Positions 16,369 through 28,725 of a DNA stretch of 64,000 nucleotides are shown piece by piece. The DNA comes from Rubrivivax gelatinosus IL144 (lineage in GTDB: Bacteria; Pseudomonadota; Gammaproteobacteria; Burkholderiales; Burkholderiaceae_C): assembly GCF_000284255.1 (NCBI RefSeq), contig NC_017075.1, positions 2,418,001-2,482,000 on the forward strand, read 5' to 3'. The translations under genes and the position numbers were made by a program. Numbering within the stretch: position 1 is the first letter of the stretch; every line of letters begins with the position of its first letter. Below the pieces are notes generated by a model. It saw only the letters and a list, made by a program, of their open reading frames with translations. It did not search any database and was not told the origin of the DNA.

Positions 16369-18060
16369 GTGGACCTGCTGCGCGCGCGTTTCACCGACGA
16401 CACGCCCCGGCCGGCGGGCCCGCCGGCGGCCGGCTGGACCGCCCGCCTGGCGCGCCTGGCGACCTTCCAGGTGCGGCTGTTCATGCTGCTGCTGTGCGTG
16501 TCGGCCTCGCTGCTGTTCGTCGTCGGCTACTACGTCTTCGAGCGCATGCACGCGACGCTGTACGAAAACCTCGGCCAGCACGCCGTCGTGCAGGCGCAGC
16601 AGATCGCGGCGATCCCGGAGATGGTCGCCGCGGTGCGCACGCGCGACCTGCCGGTCGTCGAGCGCATCGCCAAGACGATGCTGCAGCGCACCGACGCCAG
16701 CTTCATCGTCATCGGCGACGCCCAGGGGCGGCGCCTGTACCACCCCAAGCTGCCGCCGGGCACGCCGATGGTCGGCGACGACAACACGCCGGTGCTGCAC
16801 GACGGCCTCAGCGAGGTCACGGTGCGCACCGGCTCGCTGGGCTACGCGCTGCGCGGCAAGGCGCCGATCAAGGACGCCGACGGCACGGTCATCGGCGTCG
16901 TCTCGGTGGGCTATCTGCAGGACGTGATCTTCGACCGCGACGTCGCCCAGCGCGGGCCGGTCGTCGTCTTCCTCACCTTTGCGCTGGGCGCCACCTTCCT
17001 CAGCGCCTGGTTCTTCGCGCGCAGCATCAAGCGCCAGATGCTGGGCATGGAGCCGGCCGAGATCTCGCGCCTGGTGCGCCAGCAGGAGGCGGTGTTCGAC
17101 TCGATCATGGAAGGCGTCATCGCCGTCGACCGCCACGACCGCGTGCGTGCGATCAACCACGCCGCGCGCGACATCGTCGGCGACACCCGGCCCAGCCACG
17201 AGATCATCGGCTGCCTGCTTGCCGACGTCGTCGGCAGCGGCGCGCCGAGCTGCGGCGAAGGCGGCGACTCGGCGCCCGAGATCCGCGACGCCGTGCTGCT
17301 GTTCAACAACGTGCAGGTCATCGCCAACCGGCTGCCGGTCATCGTCGCCGGCAAGCCGGTGGGCGCCGTGCTCAGCTTCCGGCGCAAGGACGACATCGCG
17401 ACGCTCAGCCTGCAGCTCTCGCAGGTGAGGCGCCACGCCGAGAACCTGCGCGTGGTACGCCACGAGCACATGAACTGGCTGTCGACGATCTCCGGCCTGC
17501 TGGAGATGAAGCACTACGACGAGGCGCTGCAGCTGGCGCGCATGCAGTCGCGCACCCAGCAGCGGGTGCTGGACACGATCTCGCAGGCTTTCTTCAACGC
17601 CCCGGTGTGCGGCATGCTGCTGGGCAAGTATTACCGCGCGCGCGAACTCGGGCTGGAACTGGTTTTCGACCCCGGCTGCCGCCTGACCAGCCTGCCCGAG
17701 ACGCTGAAGGTCTCGGAGTGGCTGTCGATCATCGGCAACCTGCTGGACAACGCCTTCGACGCCGCGCTGGCGCTGGGCGAACGCGGCCAGCGCGTGGCCT
17801 TCCTGATGATCGAGTCCGACGACGAGATCGTCATCGAGGTCGCCGACACCGGCGTCGGCGTCGACGCCAGCGTGCGCGAGACGCTGTTCGACCTGGGCGT
17901 CAGCAGCAAGCCCGGCGGCGAGCACGGCATCGGCCTGCACCTGGTGAAGACCTACGTCGAGCAGGCGGGCGGTACGATCATCATCGAAGAGAACGAGCCG
18001 CGCGGCACCATCTTCTCGTTGTTCATTCCCAAAGGAGCCGCCCGTGCTGCCGAAGCATGA
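16369..18060 (+). CDS. citA: citrate-sensing histidine kinase (CitA/DpiB type)
   Basis: A 563-residue DcuS/CitA-family sensor. TM1 spans about 34-55, a periplasmic PAS domain 57-196, and TM2 about 196-215. A cytoplasmic PAS follows, then the kinase with His365 in RHEHMNWL, N box NLLDNAFDA and GHGIGLHLV-type G box. The periplasmic PAS keeps the residues that bind citrate in Klebsiella CitA: Arg122-x-x-His125 (RLYHP) and Arg162-x-Lys164 (LRGK). The ligand is therefore citrate rather than C4-dicarboxylates. The start is GTG with GAGG upstream. It overlaps citB by 17 bp and follows citG by 81 bp. Confidence 0.93.
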   Translation: MDLLRARFTDDTPRPAGPPAAGWTARLARLATFQVRLFMLLLCVSASLLFVVGYYVFERMHATLYENLGQHAVVQAQQIAAIPEMVAAVRTRDLPVVERIAKTMLQRTDASFIVIGDAQGRRLYHPKLPPGTPMVGDDNTPVLHDGLSEVTVRTGSLGYALRGKAPIKDADGTVIGVVSVGYLQDVIFDRDVAQRGPVVVFLTFALGATFLSAWFFARSIKRQMLGMEPAEISRLVRQQEAVFDSIMEGVIAVDRHDRVRAINHAARDIVGDTRPSHEIIGCLLADVVGSGAPSCGEGGDSAPEIRDAVLLFNNVQVIANRLPVIVAGKPVGAVLSFRRKDDIATLSLQLSQVRRHAENLRVVRHEHMNWLSTISGLLEMKHYDEALQLARMQSRTQQRVLDTISQAFFNAPVCGMLLGKYYRARELGLELVFDPGCRLTSLPETLKVSEWLSIIGNLLDNAFDAALALGERGQRVAFLMIESDDEIVIEVADTGVGVDASVRETLFDLGVSSKPGGEHGIGLHLVKTYVEQAGGTIIIEENEPRGTIFSLFIPKGAARAAEA

Positions 18061-18748
18061 CGTCTTGATCGTCGAGGACGAAGCGCGCCAGGCCAAGTTG
18101 CACGCCGACTTCGTCGGCCAGCACCCGCGGCTGCGTGCGGCCGGCATCGCGACCACGATGGCCGAGGCGCGCCGCCAACTGGAGAGCCTGCAGCCGCGGC
18201 TGATCCTGCTGGACAACTACCTGCCCGACGGCAACGGCATCGACCTGCTCGAGCATCTGGTGACGCAGAAGATCGACGCCCACGTCGTCTTCATCACCGC
18301 GGCCAGCGAGATGGAGACCTGCAGCAAGGCGATCCGCCTCGGGGCCTTCGACTACATCATCAAGCCGATCGCCTACGACCGGCTGCAGGCGGCGCTGGAG
18401 CGCTTCTGCCAGTTCCTCGATTCGCAGGCCGCGCACCGGCAGGTCGACCAGCGCCGCGTCGACGAGCTCTACAAGCTGCAGTCCAAGGCGGCGCTGGAAG
18501 AGCGCCGCACCAAGGGCATCGACCCGCTGACGCTGTCGCGGCTGAAGGACCACTTCCTCGACGGCGGCCAGGAAGAGACCGCGGAAACGATCGCACGCGC
18601 GGTCGGCATCAGCAAGACCACCGCGCGGCGCTATCTGGAGTACCTGGTCGAGATGCGTTTCGTCGCCGCCGAGATCACCTACGGCAAGGTCGGCCGCCCG
18701 GAGCGCACCTACCGGCTGCTGCGGCCCGCGGCCAACGAGGGCGAATGA
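18044..18748 (+). CDS. citB: citrate-responsive response regulator (CitB/DpiA type)
   Basis: A 234-residue regulator. The receiver has Asp57 in LILLDNYLPDGNG and Lys in IIKPI. The C-terminal CitT/DcuR-type helix-turn-helix reads ETAETIARAVGISKTTARRYLEYL. It is expected to activate the citrate genes when citrate is present and oxygen is low. GTG at 18044 lies inside citA, so the kinase and regulator are translationally coupled. Target sites are probably the AT-rich or palindromic elements at 7.8-8.5 kb. Confidence 0.93.
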   Translation: MLPKHDVLIVEDEARQAKLHADFVGQHPRLRAAGIATTMAEARRQLESLQPRLILLDNYLPDGNGIDLLEHLVTQKIDAHVVFITAASEMETCSKAIRLGAFDYIIKPIAYDRLQAALERFCQFLDSQAAHRQVDQRRVDELYKLQSKAALEERRTKGIDPLTLSRLKDHFLDGGQEETAETIARAVGISKTTARRYLEYLVEMRFVAAEITYGKVGRPERTYRLLRPAANEGE

Positions 18749-18767
18749 ACGAGGCGGCGGCGCGGCC

Positions 18768-19361
18768 ATGAGCTGGCAGTCGATGATGGACGCCCGGGCC
18801 TGCCCGGACACCACGGCCGCGCTGCAGGCCGCCGCGAGCGAACTCGACTTCGTGCTCGTGCCGGGGCGCTACGACTCCGGGCCCGAGCACTGGCAGTCCT
18901 GCTGGGAGCGCTGCCTGCCGCTGTGGCGGCGCATCACGCTGCAGAACTGGCAGGACCCGGACGTCGACCGCTGGGTCGGCGCCATCGGCCGGCTGACGGC
19001 GCGCAGCGAGCGCCGCGCGATCCTCGTCGGCCACAGCCTGGGCGCTCTGGCCTCGTGCTGCATGGCGGTCGACCATCCGGGCCGCGTCGCCGGCCTGTTG
19101 CTGGTGGCGCCGGCCGAGCCGGCGCGCTTCGAGGCCGAGGAGCGTGTGCCGGCCGGGCCGCTGCCGGTGCCCAGCGTGCTCGTCGCCAGCCACAACGACC
19201 CGTTCATGAGTTTCCGGCGTGCCGAGCACTGGGCGCGCACCTGGGGCAGCGAACTCGTCGACCTCGGCGAGGCCGGGCACATCAACGTCGAGTCGGGCTT
19301 CGGGCCGTGGACTTATGGGCTGGAGCTGCTGCGGCGCTTGAGCGATCGCGCGCGGAGCTGA
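18768..19361 (+). CDS. RBBP9/YdeN-type serine hydrolase, candidate citrate-lyase deacetylase
   Basis: A 197-residue alpha/beta hydrolase of the RBBP9/YdeN family with a complete triad: Ser90 in GHSLGA, Asp144 in HNDPF, and His171 in GHINVESGFG. The opening VLVPGRYDSGPEHWQSCWE is also typical of the family. There is no signal peptide, so it is cytosolic. It starts 19 bp after citB in the same direction and closes the citrate cluster, so its substrate is probably linked to citrate lyase. Citrate-lyase deacetylase activity (EC 3.1.2.16), which removes the activating acetyl thioester from CitD, is known biochemically from Rubrivivax (Rhodocyclus) gelatinosus. A thioester-cleaving serine hydrolase here is a good candidate, which is inference. 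Confidence 0.85.
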   Translation: MSWQSMMDARACPDTTAALQAAASELDFVLVPGRYDSGPEHWQSCWERCLPLWRRITLQNWQDPDVDRWVGAIGRLTARSERRAILVGHSLGALASCCMAVDHPGRVAGLLLVAPAEPARFEAEERVPAGPLPVPSVLVASHNDPFMSFRRAEHWARTWGSELVDLGEAGHINVESGFGPWTYGLELLRRLSDRARS

Positions 19362-19442
19362 GCGACGGGCCGCACGGAGCCGGCGCCGCGCACGCGTTCC
19401 GTCGCATGGAGGGCAGGCACGCAAACTGCCCGCGCCCGGCCC

Positions 19443-20111
19443 ATGGCGTGTTCCGATCGCTTCCGCGTCGCGCGGCTGTTCCGTCACCTGGCCAGGCGCT
19501 GCGCGTCGGGCGTCGTGCCGGCGGCGCTGGTCGGCGCCGCGTTCGCCGCCGCGGCCGATGCCGCCGAACTGCGCGCCCCCGAGTCGTTCGCCGGCGTCGG
19601 CGAGCGCGCGGAGCAGTCGCGGGCGCTGTTTCGCGAAGCGGGCAAGGTGCTGCAGCACCCGCGCTGCCTGAACTGCCATCCGGTGGGCGAACGCCCGACC
19701 CAGGGCACGGCGATGCGGCCGCACGAGCCGCGGGTGGTGCGCGGTCCGGACGACCGCGGCGCGGCGGCGATGCGCTGCACGACCTGCCACCAGCAGGCCA
19801 ACTACGAGCCCTCCGGCGTGCCCGGTCACCCGCTCTGGCACGTCGCGCCGCGGTCGATGGCCTGGCAGGGCCTGTCGCTCGGCGAGATCTGCCGGCAGCT
19901 CAAGGACGAGCGTCGCAACGGTGGCAAGACGCTGGCCGAGATCCACGAACACATGGCGCACGACAGCCTGGTCGGCTGGGGATGGCAGCCCGGCGGGGGG
20001 CGCGAGCCCGCTCCCGGGACCCAGCAGCAGTTCGGGGCGCTGATCGCGGCCTGGATCCAGACCGGAGCCGAGTGTCCGCGCGACGACGGCGCTCGCGCGG
20101 CGGCACGCTGA
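19443..20111 (+). CDS. di-haem c-type cytochrome partner of an IorAB-type dehydrogenase
   Basis: A 222-residue exported protein. A long basic N-terminus and hydrophobic stretch end near AAADAAELR (about residue 41), and two haem c motifs follow, CLNCH (75-79) and CTTCH (112-116). Proteins of this kind are often labelled isoquinoline 1-oxidoreductase subunit because they sit beside iorAB, as here (30 bp before the 2Fe-2S subunit). The likely role is to carry electrons from the molybdenum/iron-sulfur enzyme into the periplasmic respiratory chain. ATG 19443 lacks a clear Shine-Dalgarno sequence. Confidence 0.82.
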   Translation: MACSDRFRVARLFRHLARRCASGVVPAALVGAAFAAAADAAELRAPESFAGVGERAEQSRALFREAGKVLQHPRCLNCHPVGERPTQGTAMRPHEPRVVRGPDDRGAAAMRCTTCHQQANYEPSGVPGHPLWHVAPRSMAWQGLSLGEICRQLKDERRNGGKTLAEIHEHMAHDSLVGWGWQPGGGREPAPGTQQQFGALIAAWIQTGAECPRDDGARAAAR

Positions 20112-20141
20112 GCGCCCGGACCGTTTCTTCCAGGAGAGCGC

Positions 20142-20600
20142 ATGGCGATCGACATCGAAGTGAACGGCCGGATCCGCCGCGTCGACGCGGATCCCGAGAC
20201 GCCGCTGCTGTGGGTGATTCGTGAAGAGCTGGGCCTGACCGGCACCAAGTACGGCTGCGGCATCGCGCAGTGCGGCGCCTGCACGGTGCACCTCGACGGC
20301 GAGACGCGGCGCTCGTGCTCGACCCCGGTGGCCGCCGCCGTCGGGCACCGCGTCACGACCATCGAAGGCCTAGCCTCGCCGACGGCCAAGGCGGTGCAGC
20401 AGGCCTGGATCGCGCTGGACGTCGTGCAGTGCGGCTACTGCCAGTCGGGACAGATCATGTCGGCCGTCGCGCTGCTCGAGCGGCTGCCTCGTCCCAGCGA
20501 CGAGGACATCGACCTGGCGATGGCCGGCAACATCTGCCGCTGCGCGACCTACCAACGGATCCGGGCCGCGATTCACGTCGCGGCCAGGCAACTGTCCTGA
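20142..20600 (+). CDS. iorA: 2Fe-2S subunit of a xanthine dehydrogenase-family enzyme (IorA-like)
   Basis: A 152-residue small subunit with both [2Fe-2S] clusters of the molybdenum hydroxylase family. The plant-type site uses Cys39, 44, 47 and 59 ([11 protein letters not shown]). The second uses Cys97, 100, 132 and 134 (CGYC, CRC). It passes electrons from the molybdopterin subunit to an acceptor. No FAD subunit gene is present, which agrees with isoquinoline 1-oxidoreductase-type enzymes that use cytochromes rather than NAD. AGGAG precedes the ATG, and the next gene begins 10 bp later. The symbol reflects family, not proven substrate. Confidence 0.9.
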   Translation: MAIDIEVNGRIRRVDADPETPLLWVIREELGLTGTKYGCGIAQCGACTVHLDGETRRSCSTPVAAAVGHRVTTIEGLASPTAKAVQQAWIALDVVQCGYCQSGQIMSAVALLERLPRPSDEDIDLAMAGNICRCATYQRIRAAIHVAARQLS

Positions 20601-20610
20601 GGAGCCCGGC

Positions 20611-22833
20611 ATGCACCCGCTGATCCGCGAGATGGAGGCGCGTGCCGCCCGGCAGGCGCGGGGCCCGACGCGGCGCACCGTGCTCAAGGCCGGCGCGGGC
20701 TCGGGCCTGATCGTGCTGTGCGGCGCCTGCTCGACGCCGCCGGCCGTGCCGCGCACCGGCGGCGTCGCGGCCGACGGCACCGGGACCGGCCCGTTCGCGC
20801 CCAACGCCTTCGTGCGCATCGGCAGCGACGACATCGTGACCATCGTCTGCAAGCACCACGAGATGGGGCAGGGCAACATGACCGGCCTGGCCTCCATCGT
20901 CGCCGACGAACTCGACGCCGACTGGGCCCGGGTGCGCGCCGAACAGGCGCCGTCCAACGCCAAGCTCTACAACAACCTCGCCTTCGGCCCGATGCAGGGC
21001 ACCGGCGGCTCGTCGGCGATCGCCAACGCCTACGAGCAGATGCGCGAAGCCGGCGCGACGGCCCGGGCGATGCTGGTGGCCGCCGCCGCGCAGGCCTGGG
21101 GTGTCGATCCGGCGGAGATCCGGACCCGCGCCAGCGTGCTGTCGCATGCGTCCGGGCGCCGCGCGACCTACGGCGAGATGGCCGAGGCGGCATCGCGCCT
21201 GCCGCTGCCCGACAAGCCGGCACTGAAGTCTCCGGCGCAGTTCGTCTACATCGGCAAGGAACGCGGCGCGCCCCGGGTCGACTCGCCGTCCAAGTGCGAC
21301 GGCACGGCGGTCTACACCTCGGACGTGAAGCTGCCCGGCCTGCTCACCGCGCTGATCGCCTGGCCGCCGAGCTTCGGCGCCCGCCTGGTCTCGTTCGACG
21401 CCTCGGCGGCGCGGCAGGTCAAGGGCGTGGTCGACGTGGTGCAGGTGCCCGAAGGCGTCGCCGTGGTCGCGACGGGCACCTGGGCCGCCCTGCAGGGGAG
21501 GCGTGCCCTGGTGGTGCAGTGGGACGAATCGGCCGGTCGCGCGCTCGATTCCGACGCGCTGCTGGCCTCGTACCGCGCCCAGGCCGCCCGGCCGGGCCTG
21601 CCGTTCACCAAGCCGGCCGCATCGCAGTCTGCCGCCGCCGGCGTGAAGACCGTCGACGCGGTCTACGAGTTCCCCTTCCTCGCCCACGCGACGATGGAGC
21701 CGATGAACTGCGTGGCCTGGCTGCACGACGGCCAGCTCGACACCTGGTCGGGCCACCAGTTTCCCAGCCTCGACCACCAGTTCGCCGCCCAGGCGGCCGG
21801 TCTGCCGATGGAGCGGGTGCATCTGCACTCGGTGCTCTCCGGCGGCAGCTTCGGGCGCCGCGCCAACGGCGCCGCGGACTTCACCGTCGCCGCGGTCCAT
21901 GTCGCCAAGGCCATCGGCGGGCGCGCGCCGGTGCGGCTGCAGTACATGCGCGAAGACGACATGGGCGCGGGCTACTACCGCCCGCTGGTGCTGCACGCGG
22001 TGCGCGCCAGCGTCGATGGCCGCGGCCGCATCGCCGACTGGTCGCACACCATCGTCGGCCAGTCGATCATGGCCGGCACGCCGATGGCGTCGATGATCAA
22101 GGAGGGCATCGACGAGACCTTGGTCGAGGGGGTGCACCCGTCGGCCTACGACCTGCCGATGCTGCGCGGGCAGGCGCACATGCCGGTGCTGCCGGTGCGG
22201 CCGCTGTGGTGGCGCTCGGTGGGCAACACGCACACCGCGTTCGTGATGGAGACCATGGTCGATGAACTGGCCGAGGCGGCCGGGCGCGACCCGCTGGAGT
22301 TCCGCCTCAAGCTGCTGCACCGCAGTCCGCGGGCGGCCGGCGTGCTGCGGCTGGCCGCCGAGAAGGCGGGCTGGGGCCGGGCCGGCGCGCCGGGCAGCGC
22401 GCTGGGCCTGGCGGTCCACGAGTCGTTCAAGAGCTTCGTCGCCCAGGTGGCCGAGGTGTCGATGCGCGACGGCAAGCTCAAGGTCGAACGCGTGGTCTGC
22501 GCCGTCGACTGCGGTCTGGCGGTCAACCCCGACGTCGTGCGGGCGCAGATGGAAGGCGGCATCGGCTTCGCGCTGGGCGCGCTCTACTACGGCGAGATCG
22601 AACTGCGCGGCGGTCGTGCGGTGCAGCGCAACTTCGACGGCTATCGCTCGCTTCGCCTGCACGAGATGCCTCGCGTCGAGGTCCACATCGTCCCCAGCCC
22701 GGAGGCCCCGACCGGCGTCGGCGAGCCCGGCGTGCCGCCTCTGGCGCCGGCCGTCGTCAACGCGATGGCCCGGCTGGGTGTCCCGCGCGTGCGCCGACTG
22801 CCGCTCAGCCGTGGCCACTTCGTCGCCACCTGA
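20611..22833 (+). CDS. iorB: molybdopterin-binding subunit of an aldehyde/isoquinoline oxidoreductase-like enzyme
   Basis: A 740-residue large subunit of the xanthine-oxidase family. A twin-arginine signal is present (TRRTVLKAG, Arg21-22, then a hydrophobic run ending near Cys40), so the assembled enzyme is exported folded. Mo-pterin contacts include the GSFGRR segment and the active-site Glu in [11 protein letters not shown]. The substrate could be an N-heterocycle or an aldehyde; sequence reading alone does not decide. It forms a unit with the cytochrome and IorA genes. AGGAG lies seven bases before ATG 20611. Confidence 0.9.
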   Translation: MHPLIREMEARAARQARGPTRRTVLKAGAGSGLIVLCGACSTPPAVPRTGGVAADGTGTGPFAPNAFVRIGSDDIVTIVCKHHEMGQGNMTGLASIVADELDADWARVRAEQAPSNAKLYNNLAFGPMQGTGGSSAIANAYEQMREAGATARAMLVAAAAQAWGVDPAEIRTRASVLSHASGRRATYGEMAEAASRLPLPDKPALKSPAQFVYIGKERGAPRVDSPSKCDGTAVYTSDVKLPGLLTALIAWPPSFGARLVSFDASAARQVKGVVDVVQVPEGVAVVATGTWAALQGRRALVVQWDESAGRALDSDALLASYRAQAARPGLPFTKPAASQSAAAGVKTVDAVYEFPFLAHATMEPMNCVAWLHDGQLDTWSGHQFPSLDHQFAAQAAGLPMERVHLHSVLSGGSFGRRANGAADFTVAAVHVAKAIGGRAPVRLQYMREDDMGAGYYRPLVLHAVRASVDGRGRIADWSHTIVGQSIMAGTPMASMIKEGIDETLVEGVHPSAYDLPMLRGQAHMPVLPVRPLWWRSVGNTHTAFVMETMVDELAEAAGRDPLEFRLKLLHRSPRAAGVLRLAAEKAGWGRAGAPGSALGLAVHESFKSFVAQVAEVSMRDGKLKVERVVCAVDCGLAVNPDVVRAQMEGGIGFALGALYYGEIELRGGRAVQRNFDGYRSLRLHEMPRVEVHIVPSPEAPTGVGEPGVPPLAPAVVNAMARLGVPRVRRLPLSRGHFVAT

Positions 22834-22890
22834 GGCGGCGGCGGCCGGCCGTTGCGCACGCCGGGTTCCGTGCGTGCACCGGGAGCTGTC

Positions 22891-23337
22891 ATGGCGCTAT
22901 GGGGTGGGTGCTACTGCGGCGCGGTGCGTTACCGCGCCGATACCGTCTTCGACGCGGGTTACTGCCATTGCTCCATCTGTCGGCGCATCTCGGGCGCCGC
23001 CGCCGTCTGCTGGTTCAGCGTCCGGGAAGAGGACTTCGAGCTGATCCAGGGCGAGGTCGCGCAGCTCGCGTCCTCGCCGCACTTCACCCGTCATTTCTGC
23101 CCGCGCTGCGGAACGCATCTGTTCGGACGCGACGATCTGCCTGCGCCGCCGTCCGTCGGCAGCCGCCTGGTCTCGGCGATGCTGGGGACGCTGGACGAGC
23201 CTGACCGCGTCGCCCCGCGGCTGCACCAGTGGTGGTCCAGCCGCGTCTTCTGGGTCGAGCAGGCGGACGGGCTGCCCCGCTTCGAGACCGGACTCATTCC
23301 TCACCCGGACAAGCGACGAAGCAGGAGCGCGCCGTGA
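22891..23337 (+). CDS. GFA-family (glutathione-dependent formaldehyde-activating-like) zinc protein
   Basis: A 148-residue protein with the Gfa zinc pattern: CYCGAVRY at the N-terminus, CHCSICRR around residue 30, and [10 protein letters not shown] near residue 70. These cysteines bind two zinc ions. The family is named for glutathione-dependent formaldehyde activation, but most members are of unproven activity. The start [10 protein letters not shown] (GGGAG upstream) fits the conserved N-terminus. It lies 57 bp after iorB, possibly in the same transcript, and about 7 kb from mxa genes, so a formaldehyde link is only a loose idea. Confidence 0.82.
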   Translation: MALWGGCYCGAVRYRADTVFDAGYCHCSICRRISGAAAVCWFSVREEDFELIQGEVAQLASSPHFTRHFCPRCGTHLFGRDDLPAPPSVGSRLVSAMLGTLDEPDRVAPRLHQWWSSRVFWVEQADGLPRFETGLIPHPDKRRSRSAP

Positions 23338-23491
23338 CCCGACGCCGACGCAGGCGACGGACACTCGGGGCGCGCGCACGGCACGACAGACTCCCGCCCG
23401 GCCGTGGCGCCCAGCGCCACCTTCCCACCCGCACCGGTCGGGCCCGGGTGGCCTGCCCCCGGGCGGTGGGCCCTCAACCAGTAGATCGGTC

Positions 23492-27091
<3,600 letters not shown>

Positions 27092-27180
27092 CACGGCGGC
27101 GGCCGGCGCAGCGCGACCAGCGGGCTGGCGAGCTCGGGCATGCCGCTTGCCCCGGCGACCCATCCAACTGTTCCCGATCG

Positions 27181-28725
27181 ATGCTCCCACAACGCAACTC
27201 AGATCGAGCGACGACCGGCGTTCCCGGGCTCGACGATGTCCTGGATGGGGGGCTGGTCAGCCATCAGCTGTACCTGGTCGACGGGAACCCGGGGGCGGGA
27301 AAGACGACCCTGGCGCTGCAGTTCCTGCTCGAAGGGCGGCGTGCGGGCGAGCGCTGCCTCTACGTGACGCTGTCGGAAAGCCGCGCCGAGCTCGCGGCCG
27401 GCGCGGCATCGCACGGCTGGGTGCTCGACGGCATCGAGGTGCTCGAACTCGCGACCGACCTGAGCAACCTCGGCGCGGGCGAACTGACGATGTTCAATCC
27501 GTCGGAGGTCGAGCTCACCGAGACGACACGACGGGTGCTGGACATGTTCGAGCGCATGCAGCCGCAGCGCATGGTGCTGGACTCGCTGTCGGAGTTGCGC
27601 CTGCTCGCGCAGACCTCGCTTCGCTACCGCCGCCAGATCCTGGCCTTGAAGCAGTTCTTCAGCGGCCGCGGCTGCACGGTGCTGCTGCTGGACGACCGCA
27701 CGGCCGAGGTCCGGGACCTGCAGTTGCAGAGCATCGCCCACGGGGTGATCTCGCTGGACCACGAGGCGCCGCCTTACGGCCCGGCCCGGCGGCGGCTGAA
27801 CGTGGCGAAGTTCCGCGGCAGCAACTTCCGCAGCGGCTACCAGGACATGGCGATCCGCGCCGCCGGCGTCGAGGTCTACCCCCGGCTGGTGGCGTCGGAG
27901 CACATCAAGCCCTTCGCGCGCGACGTCGTCGCCAGCGGCGTGCAGCGGCTGGACGCGCTGCTCGGCGGCGGCATCGAACGCGGGACGTCGACGCTGCTCG
28001 TGGGGCCGGCCGGCTGCGGCAAGTCGACGATCACGCTGCAGTACGCCGCCGCTGCCGCCGGGCGCGGCGACCACGTGGCCGTCTTCCTGTTCGAGGAATC
28101 GCGCGTGCTGTTGCTGGCCCGGGCGGCCGGCCTGGGCATGTCCATCCACGAGGGCGAGGGGCCGGGGCGCGTGTCGCTGACCCGTGTCGACCCGTCGGCG
28201 ATCTCGCCCGGCGAGTTCGCGCAGGCGGTGCGACGGGCCGTCGATCACGGTGGCGCGCGCGTCATCGTGATCGACAGCCTCAACGGCCTGCTGAACACGA
28301 TGCCGGCAGGCCAGTCGATGCAGGCCCAGTTGCACGAGCTGCTGACCTACCTCGGCAACAAGGGCGTCGCAACCTTCCTGGTGGCCGCGCAGAGCGGCGT
28401 GCTGGGCCTCACGATGCGCGCGCCGATCGACACCAGCTACCTGGCCGACACCGTCGTGCTCTTCAGGATGTTCGAGCATCTCGGCGCGGTGAAGAAGTCG
28501 GTGGCGGTCATCAAGAAGCGCAGCGGCCGGCACGAGGAATCGATCCGCGAGCTCTGGTTCGATGCCGACGGCGTGCATCTCAGCGATCCCCTTCTGCACC
28601 TGCGCGGGGTGTTGTCGGGCGTGCCCGAGGAGACCGCCGGGCCCCAGCCCGATCCGGCGTCGGGCGCCGCGCCGGATCTTGCCGTCCCGGATGCCGCCAA
28701 CGGGGGCATCCGGCATGACGAGTGA
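27181..28725 (+). CDS. KaiC-like double-RecA ATPase
   Basis: A 514-residue protein made of two KaiC/RecA domains. Domain I has Walker A GNPGAGKTT (35-43), with the usual paired catalytic glutamates reduced to one (TLSESR). Domain II has GPAGCGKST near residue 280 with both glutamates kept (FLFEESR). At the place of the cyanobacterial phospho-sites the sequence is DTSYLADT, giving Ser419 for the serine and Tyr420 instead of threonine (my alignment). No kaiA or kaiB is present, so a clock is unlikely. It overlaps the following kinase by 11 bp, so it probably works with it as a signalling ATPase. Confidence 0.9.
   Translation: MLPQRNSDRATTGVPGLDDVLDGGLVSHQLYLVDGNPGAGKTTLALQFLLEGRRAGERCLYVTLSESRAELAAGAASHGWVLDGIEVLELATDLSNLGAGELTMFNPSEVELTETTRRVLDMFERMQPQRMVLDSLSELRLLAQTSLRYRRQILALKQFFSGRGCTVLLLDDRTAEVRDLQLQSIAHGVISLDHEAPPYGPARRRLNVAKFRGSNFRSGYQDMAIRAAGVEVYPRLVASEHIKPFARDVVASGVQRLDALLGGGIERGTSTLLVGPAGCGKSTITLQYAAAAAGRGDHVAVFLFEESRVLLLARAAGLGMSIHEGEGPGRVSLTRVDPSAISPGEFAQAVRRAVDHGGARVIVIDSLNGLLNTMPAGQSMQAQLHELLTYLGNKGVATFLVAAQSGVLGLTMRAPIDTSYLADTVVLFRMFEHLGAVKKSVAVIKKRSGRHEESIRELWFDADGVHLSDPLLHLRGVLSGVPEETAGPQPDPASGAAPDLAVPDAANGGIRHDE

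Noticed and set aside
27181..28725. KaiC-like gene as part of a circadian clock.
   Set aside because: No kaiA or kaiB is nearby, the threonine phospho-site is Tyr, and the partner kinase has a different domain order from SasA or CikA.
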